In this document: positions 13,061 through 16,953 of the stretch, piece after piece
Numbering within the stretch: position 1 is the first letter of the stretch
How the letters are laid out: the number at the start of each line of letters is the position of its first letter
Assembly (NCBI GenBank): GCA_021802115.1
Contig: JAKABA010000069.1
Span: forward strand, 1 to 16,953
Direction: 5' to 3'
Length of the DNA: 16,953 nt
Source: a bacterium
GTDB taxonomy: Bacteria > Chloroflexota > Dormibacteria > UBA8260 > Bog-877
Notes under the pieces: generated by a model
Told to the model about the DNA's origin: nothing
The model's database searches: none
The model's input: the letters and a program-made list of their open reading frames with translations, nothing else
Position numbers and translations under genes: made by a program

Positions 13061-14347
13061 GTGCGCGACGCCCCACAGGATGCGGTTGACAGCAGTTTTG
13101 ACAGCAGCTGGGAGCGGCGCCGGGAGGCATCGCGCGCACGGCCACGGGCGCGAGCCCGACGCCGGGGCAATCGAGAGGGGAGCATCTACCAGCGCAGCGA
13201 CGGAAGGTGGGTGGCTTCTGTGTCCGAGGCGTCGGGCCGTCGTGTGTACCGGTACGCTCGCACCCGGGCCGAGGCTGCGGCCAAGCTGGCGTCGGCGCTG
13301 AAGTCCGTCCAGGAGAGCAATCCCCTACCGCCGGAGAGGGAAACGGTCGCCACCTACCTTGCGAGCTGGCTCGATGTCAGCGCCAGGCCGACTGTCCGGC
13401 CGATGACCTACATCAGCTACGAGGCCATCGTTCGACGCCACTTGGTCCCTGAGTTGGGGCGGATCCGCCTCTCCCGGCTCGGACCGGGCGACGTCCAGGC
13501 GATGATGAACCGCAAGCTGGCTCAGGGCCTTTCGGCGCGGCGAGTCGATTACCTGCGCGCTGTGCTCCGCAGGGCGCTCAACGACGCCATGCGGTTTGGA
13601 CTGGTGAGTCGTAACGTAGCGGCGCTGGTCCGCCCGCCGAGAAGGCCCCGCTACGAGGTTTCGCCGCTCGGCCCCGATGAGGTCCGGCACCTCATGTCGG
13701 AGGTGCGTGACGACCGCCTTGGGGCCCTGTACGTGGTGGCACTCACGCTGGGTCTGCGTCAGGGCGAGATTCTGGGGTTGCGCTGGTCCGACGTCGACCT
13801 GGTCTCCGGGCGCCTTCAGGTCCGCCATGCGCTGCAGAGGTTTGACGGGGAGTACCACCTCGTCGAGCCGAAGTCAGCCAGCAGCCGGCGCACCCTCGTG
13901 CTCCCCGTGGTAGCCACAGCCTCACTCGAGAGGCACCGCCGCCAACAGCAGGAGGAGCGAGCCCGGGCCGGGGAGATGTGGCAGGAGCATGGCCTGGTCT
14001 TCACCACCCCCATCGGCCGGCCGCTCGACTCCACCAGCGTCACGGGTGCCCTGCAGCGTCACCTGGTGCGGGCGGGGCTGAGAAGGCAGCGTTTCCACGA
14101 CTTGAGGCACGCTTGTGCGTCCCTGTTGCTGTCCCGGGGGGTGAGTCCCAGGGTAGTCATGGAAATGCTGGGCCACTCTCAGATCAGCCTGACGATGGAC
14201 ACCTACAGCCACGTACTGCCGAGCCTCCTCTCGGACGCGGCGGACCAGATGGACAACCTGCTGCGGGACGATGAATCCGTGCCTGGCTCTGCCCCCGCGG
14301 CGGCCCGGGGCGCCACGTTTCGGCACGAGGAGAGCCGTGCCGACTGA
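13061..14347 (+). CDS. Tyrosine recombinase / phage-type integrase
   Basis: 428 residues from the GTG at 13061; no other in-frame start precedes the conserved part, and the ribosome binding site is weak. A basic N-terminal tail (about 18-37) leads into the arm-binding domain (NREGSIYQRSDGRWVASV), the SAM-like core-binding domain (about 92-180), then the catalytic domain. All active-site residues are visible: Arg233 (GLRQGEILGL), Lys271 (PKSASSRRTL), His346 and Arg349 (HDLRHACASLL), His372 (GHSQ) and nucleophile Tyr382 (DTYSHV). It should integrate and excise an element at the adjacent tRNA-Lys. No excisionase, replication or phage structural gene follows in the window, so the element is either a genomic island extending past the edge or a decayed one. 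Confidence 0.94.
   Translation: MRDAPQDAVDSSFDSSWERRREASRARPRARARRRGNREGSIYQRSDGRWVASVSEASGRRVYRYARTRAEAAAKLASALKSVQESNPLPPERETVATYLASWLDVSARPTVRPMTYISYEAIVRRHLVPELGRIRLSRLGPGDVQAMMNRKLAQGLSARRVDYLRAVLRRALNDAMRFGLVSRNVAALVRPPRRPRYEVSPLGPDEVRHLMSEVRDDRLGALYVVALTLGLRQGEILGLRWSDVDLVSGRLQVRHALQRFDGEYHLVEPKSASSRRTLVLPVVATASLERHRRQQQEERARAGEMWQEHGLVFTTPIGRPLDSTSVTGALQRHLVRAGLRRQRFHDLRHACASLLLSRGVSPRVVMEMLGHSQISLTMDTYSHVLPSLLSDAADQMDNLLRDDESVPGSAPAAARGATFRHEESRAD
13086..13107. repeat. Tandem TTGACAGCAG repeat at the integrase start
   Basis: TTGACAGCAG occurs at 13086-13095 and again at 13098-13107, 12 bp apart. It is inside the first codons of the integrase gene and 57 bp after the tRNA. The spacing and position fit arm-type integrase binding sites or a self-repression site; this is inference. 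Confidence 0.5.
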
Positions 14348-14573
14348 GCGGTCGTGCTGGAGGCGACCCCGATCGATCAGCAAGTGACCGAAGTGCCGAC
14401 CGCTGCACCTGGAACAAGGTACGAGCCGAGATGGTTGACGATGACCGGAACGGTCGCGGCCAGCGATGGCGGTCATCCCGCCACCGACGCCCGACCGGCT
14501 GACCACGTCAATGGCCGAGGTTGGGTTTGCACCCCCCCCTTGATCTCACTTCGATCTCTGCGCTCCGTATTTT

Positions 14574-14605
14574 GAGACCACTGTGAGACAGGGGAATGTG
14601 GTCTC
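14574..14605. repeat. Inverted repeat GAGACCAC / GTGGTCTC
   Basis: GAGACCAC (14574-14581) and GTGGTCTC (14598-14605) are perfect inverted copies separated by 16 bp. It could be a protein site, a remnant of an insertion-sequence end or a terminator after the integrase gene. No T-run follows. Confidence 0.45.
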
Positions 14606-14890
14606 GCCACGACCTTCGTGGGCCCTCCGTGGACGCCAGGCCGCCCGCCAATGTCGTGGATGGCACAGAGATCGCGGAGCTGCCGACGGCCGCGTACACC
14701 GATGCTCGCGTACGGGGCGCCGGCTCTGGTGGGGCCACGAGCAGCCCGGTCGGCTACCTCCCCTTCACCGGAACGCGCAGCACGGTGAGCACGTCCCATC
14801 CGTCGCCCCTGTTCGGCAGTCTGCTCCAATCGTGGCATCCCGTTTCCGCCGAGGTGGGTGCCCGTCGGCGCTTCCGTGTGGCCGTGGCAG

Positions 14891-14933
14891 CGGGCCGCCC
14901 ACCGGCTGCCTCATAGGCGCGGCGGGCGGCCCG
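14891..14933. repeat. Strong GC-rich inverted repeat
   Basis: CGGGCCGCCC (14891-14900) and GGGCGGCCCG (14924-14933) form a perfect 10-bp stem with a 23-nt loop that itself holds GCC-TCATA-GGC. The structure lies in non-coding DNA between the integrase and the antitoxin gene, and may act as a bidirectional terminator. Confidence 0.5.
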
Positions 14934-15064
14934 GCCCGCGCCCGCAGTGGTCCGCGCCCGCGCGGCACCTCGCCGGCCAGGACCCGCCGTCGCCTATCCC
15001 TGCCCGCCCAGGTGATCGTTGTCGGGTTGGCTTGCTGACAGCCCTCCGTCGGAGAAGAGTGCCG

Positions 15065-15343
15065 TCAGTGCCGAACAGCACCCCGATCTAGGCGGTCCAG
15101 GCTCTTCTCCAGCACGACCTTGATGAACGTCTGGTAGGGGAGGCCGCGGTGGAGCGCTTCGGCCTTAGTGCGTTCAAGTAGCTCCTCCGGCAGCCTCAGA
15201 GAGATTGCCCGCTGATGCTTGCGCGCCGCCACTATGGCTGCCTCCACCTCAGCCACGAACTCATCGCCGCCCATCCCCTCGTACGGGTCGTATTGATGCG
15301 GCTCTGGCCCAAACCGTTGTCCAATCGTGCGCTCGACCGTCAT
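15065..15343 (-). CDS. BrnA/CopG-like antitoxin
   Basis: 92 residues. The C-terminal half (AISLRLPEELLERTKAEAL, then HRGLPYQTFIKVVLEKSL, about 46-82) is a ribbon-helix-helix DNA-binding domain of the CopG/BrnA type. The N-terminal half is acidic (YDPYEGMGGDEFVAEVEAA) and may be the toxin-binding part. The ATG at 15343 overlaps the upstream toxin stop as ATGA, so the two are translationally coupled. Toxin-before-antitoxin order is typical of BrnT/BrnA. RHH antitoxins neutralise their toxin and repress their own operon. A short hairpin-like CTCC-GAC-GGAG lies shortly after the stop. Confidence 0.8.
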   Translation of the reverse strand: MTVERTIGQRFGPEPHQYDPYEGMGGDEFVAEVEAAIVAARKHQRAISLRLPEELLERTKAEALHRGLPYQTFIKVVLEKSLDRLDRGAVRH

Positions 15344-15603
15344 CGTCCTCGCCTCCCAATGGCATGCGCATGAACCGGGTATCGGCCCGCGGGCACAGGA
15401 ATGTAGGCGACATAGAGCAGTCGCCCAGCATTTGTTCGCCCCCGCAGTACCCGGACTGGTTCCCGTTTCGGGTCCGGCTCGTCGTCTCGGTCTGGGTCGT
15501 TCATAGCCTCTTCGATCTCGGTTAGGGTGATGCTGCGCTCCGGGTGACCCCGACCAAGGTGGTCACGGTTGGCCGCGTCCCAAACGACCGCCGCACTTTC
15601 CAC
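15340..15603 (-). CDS. BrnT-like toxin
   Basis: 87 residues from the GTG at 15603, the usual size for BrnT. The start VVWDAANRDHLGRGH matches the family's WD-x-x-N-x-x-H pattern, followed by a short helix (LTEIEEAMNDP) and strands VRVLRGRTNAGRLLYVAYIPV and YPVHAHAIGRR (both quoted in part). BrnT proteins have a RelE-like fold and act as ribonucleases that slow growth. The open frame continues upstream, but those 41 codons show no similarity and a promoter ends exactly at this GTG. The call rests on motif resemblance plus the adjacent RHH antitoxin; other DUF families of this fold are possible. Confidence 0.72.
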   Translation of the reverse strand: MESAAVVWDAANRDHLGRGHPERSITLTEIEEAMNDPDRDDEPDPKREPVRVLRGRTNAGRLLYVAYIPVPAGRYPVHAHAIGRRGR

Positions 15604-15639
15604 ACGCGCAGTATATATCAGAAGTGTAGTCGTCTCAGC
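15603..15639 (-). promoter_or_regulatory. Leaderless-type promoter of the toxin-antitoxin operon
   Basis: On the minus strand TTGCTG (15639-15634) and TATATA (15615-15610) are 18 bp apart. Seven bases past the -10 lies the first base of the GTG at 15603, so transcription would start at the start codon. This AT-rich patch stands out in the high-GC surroundings, and no ribosome binding site is present. Confidence 0.5.
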
Positions 15640-15943
15640 AACGCAGATTGCGTTTGGCACCTTGCGGGCCACCTCACGGTCGGGTAGCACCGGGCGCGAT
15701 TGGACGAGCTCTCGCACCGTGTCCAACCCATGGGATCATCTCGTGGCAGTTCTGGCAGTCCGCCAGGGCGGGTCACGAGGCCCCGAAGGGGAGAGCTCCA
15801 TTGCCGAGACGCGACGCCCTGGCTCCCCGGGCCGGGCCGTGGTGCAAACCCGCCTCCCGGTCCACGATTTCGGTGGACAACTGGTTGGCATGATGGGCGG
15901 GTTAACCAGGAGGAGGCCAAATGACCGAGAGACGGCGGCAGCG
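15640..15943. other. Gene-poor interval between toxin and anti-sigma genes
   Basis: No recognisable gene in about 300 bp. It contains nested inverted repeats (15847-15854 with 15896-15903, and 15860-15865 with 15873-15878) and, at its right end, a strong plus-strand ribosome binding site before a tiny frame at 15921. Confidence 0.5.
15847..15903 (-). terminator. Nested hairpin downstream of the anti-sigma gene
   Basis: AACCCGCC and GGCGGGTT form an 8-bp outer stem, and GTCCAC / GTGGAC a 6-bp inner hairpin. Reading the minus strand it comes about 40 nt after the stop of the anti-sigma-like gene and ends in GGGTTTG. It may be a terminator, although the T-run is only three bases. Confidence 0.35.
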
Positions 15944-15965
15944 TCAGGCGGAAGGCGAGGAATGA
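15921..15965 (+). CDS. Possible 14-residue leader peptide
   Basis: ATG at 15921 has a perfect AGGAGG 5-10 nt upstream and encodes MTERRRQRQAEGEE, basic then acidic. Its stop overlaps a second ATG (15962) as ATGA, opening a 24-residue frame to 16036. Both are antisense to the end of the anti-sigma-like gene. The strong ribosome binding site is the only evidence; it may be chance. Confidence 0.2.
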   Translation: MTERRRQRQAEGEE

Positions 15966-16558
15966 CCAGGCGAGGGGTTGGACTCCAGCAGCTGGAGGGC
16001 CATTACCCGCCGGCTCGCGGCATTGATTACGGCTGAGCCCACGACAGATTCCCACCCACCTTGAGGCGGCCCCGAGACGACGACGACCCACAGGTTCTGG
16101 GGGCCCGTCGACGAGTACGCCGAGGTGCCATCGATCTTCACAGTTCTCGCGCCGGCCACGTAGAACCCACCCGTTACCTGAAGGCCGCGAACCGGCGGAT
16201 TGCCATCGCCAGGTGGCCAATGGGCCCGCAGAGCCAACTCGGCGACCCAGTTCGGCAACGTCTCACTCGTCAGGATTCCGTCGGTCGCGGAGGTGGCTTG
16301 GATCCGGACACCACCCAGTGCGACCACCGAGCTGCTGGTCAGCCGCACCGGTTGGAGCCGGGCCACGACGCCAATGGCGACGAGCGCTGCCAACACCACG
16401 GCCATCGATACACCGAGCCGAGCGTGCCACCTCGCCTTGCGCCGCGCCAGCACCCGCGGTCGGTTGGACGTGGAACTGGCTCGCACCAGGGCCGCATCCA
16501 TTCGATTTGCGAGGAAGGAACCAAGCCTGATCTTGAACTCATCGTCGCTGCTCTTCAC
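15944..16558 (-). CDS. Single-pass membrane protein, probable anti-sigma factor
   Basis: 204 residues from the GTG at 16558, with GGAGG 8 nt upstream and a GTGA overlap with the stop of the upstream sigma gene. Residues 1-47 are cytoplasmic and basic (VLARRKARWHARLG). A membrane helix (VSMAVVLAALVAIGVVARL) spans about 50-68. The remaining 135 residues are outside and beta-rich, including GLQVTGGFYVAGARTVKIDG. No zinc-binding HxxxCxxC motif is visible. I do not recognise the outside domain. The direct translational coupling to an ECF sigma gene and the topology suggest a membrane anti-sigma factor holding that sigma factor; this is inference. Confidence 0.72.
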   Translation of the reverse strand: MKSSDDEFKIRLGSFLANRMDAALVRASSTSNRPRVLARRKARWHARLGVSMAVVLAALVAIGVVARLQPVRLTSSSVVALGGVRIQATSATDGILTSETLPNWVAELALRAHWPPGDGNPPVRGLQVTGGFYVAGARTVKIDGTSAYSSTGPQNLWVVVVSGPPQGGWESVVGSAVINAASRRVMALQLLESNPSPGHSSPSA

Positions 16559-16899
16559 GACATGTTCCTCCTCATAGTGCCAAGGGCGCGTGCCAGATGA
16601 CTGCGAGCCGTCCCCGGTCGGCACCCCAAGATCTGTGCGCATTCATCCAACGTGTACCCATGGAAGAAGTGGAGCACCACGACCGCTCGCTGGCGCCGAG
16701 AGCAGCGGGCAAACCCCATCGCCAGGTCGTGATCCCCTGAGTCATCGCCCAACCCGACCTCTTCATCCGGGGAACGCGGACCGAGGAGCCTACGCCGAAC
16801 TTGGAGCCTCCGCCAGCTTAGAGCCCTCCGCACACAGGTCCACGTCAAAGTCCGGTGCTGAGGGCAGGTCTTGGGTGTGGGAGGTGAGGCGTGAGGCAT
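16555..16899 (-). CDS. ECF sigma factor, region 4 part only (incomplete 5' end)
   Basis: The C-terminal 60 residues are a clear sigma-70 region 4: ARCSRRQRAVVVLHFFHGYTLDECAQILGCRPGTARSHLARALGTMRRN (core YTLDECAQILGCRPGTARSH). It is preceded by a linker fragment (RALSWRRLQVRRRLLGPRSPDEEVG). Region 2, needed for core-enzyme and -10 binding, should lie directly before this but is not recognisable. Instead the frame continues into Pro/Thr-rich sequence, and stays open to the window edge past the ATG at 16899. Either the gene is truncated, a frameshift or rearrangement lies near 16830, or the assembly is wrong there. The stop overlaps the anti-sigma start as GTGA. Confidence 0.65.
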   Translation of the reverse strand: MPHASPPTPKTCPQHRTLTWTCVRRALSWRRLQVRRRLLGPRSPDEEVGLGDDSGDHDLAMGFARCSRRQRAVVVLHFFHGYTLDECAQILGCRPGTARSHLARALGTMRRNMS

Positions 16900-16923
16900 G
16901 GCCGGTGCTGAGCTGAGGGCAGG
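16852..16923. repeat. Imperfect direct repeat near the window edge
   Basis: CCGGTGCTGAG occurs at 16852-16862 and 16902-16912, and GCTGAGGGCAGG at 16857-16868 and 16912-16923. The second copy has a 5-nt internal duplication. The stretch looks poorer in CpG than the rest of the window and replaces the expected sigma region 2. Confidence 0.5.
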
Positions 16924-16953
16924 GGGAGCCCGGGAAGGCGCTGGAGAACCAGG

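Larger units (their letters stand above)
14348..15064. other. 717-bp stretch without a recognisable gene
   Basis: Only short frames without similarity occur here on either strand. Contents seen: a run of eight C at 14532-14539, an inverted repeat at 14574-14605, and a strong inverted repeat at 14891-14933. The lower coding density compared with the rest of the window fits decayed or regulatory DNA of an integrated element. Confidence 0.6.

Noticed and set aside
14473..14838. 121-codon minus-strand frame in the gene-poor stretch
   Set aside because: Arg/Gly-rich composition, no motif and no ribosome site; it looks like a chance frame.
14596..14916. 106-codon frame with an LPFTG pentapeptide (sortase-like)
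   Set aside because: No membrane helix or basic tail follows the motif, no signal peptide precedes it, and the ribosome site is only 1 nt from the ATG.
1..16953. CRISPR array
   Set aside because: No set of regularly spaced identical repeats was seen; the only tandem repeat is the two-copy TTGACAGCAG.
13030..16953. Second attachment site copy within the window
   Set aside because: I looked for the tRNA 3' end (TTCGAGTCC and GCGGGCACCA) downstream and found none.

Overview
This is a high-GC (by eye close to 70 %) bacterial window with dense packing, many GTG/TTG starts, overlapping gene junctions and leaderless-looking promoters. It has a Tad-type pilus locus without a secretin and an Eis-type acetyltransferase. 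That combination suggests an actinobacterial or Chloroflexota/Dormibacterota-like soil organism; the exact phylum cannot be fixed from the sequence.

Layout. (1) 2-2014, plus strand: the C-terminal part of an MFS exporter, then an Eis/GNAT N-acetyltransferase. A GC-rich hairpin separates them from the convergent pilus operon. (2) 2076-10991, minus strand: one tightly packed operon. In transcription order it holds an ECF-like sigma factor, a 167-nt leader with three palindromes, cpaB, a tadZ-like pseudo-ATPase, tadA/cpaF, tadB, tadC, two TadE-like pseudopilins, a TadG-like protein, a second TadZ-like pseudo-ATPase and a small unknown protein. Junctions from cpaB to the second tadZ overlap by 1, 4 or 11 nt, and one of them implies an ATA start codon. 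No Flp pilin, prepilin peptidase or secretin is visible here. (3) 11159-12975, plus strand, divergent from the sigma gene: an OmpR-type response regulator and a soluble histidine kinase joined by a GTGA overlap. (4) 12953-13029: tRNA-Lys(CTT), whose 5' end overlaps the kinase reading frame. (5) 13061-14347: a tyrosine recombinase right after the tRNA, the usual arrangement of an integrated island. About 700 bp of apparently non-coding DNA with inverted repeats follows. (6) 15065-15603, minus strand: a BrnT/BrnA-like toxin-antitoxin pair with a leaderless-type promoter. (7) 15944 to the window end, minus strand: a membrane protein, probably an anti-sigma factor, coupled to an incomplete ECF sigma factor.

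How the genes may work together. TadA powers assembly on the TadB/TadC inner-membrane platform. The TadE/TadG-like proteins are candidate pilus or pseudopilus subunits, CpaB lies outside the membrane, and the TadZ-like proteins would place the machine. The sigma factor at the head of the operon and the divergent two-component system are the obvious candidate regulators. The leader between the sigma gene and cpaB is the least explained element of the window. The part right of the tRNA looks like separate, transferred accessory DNA.
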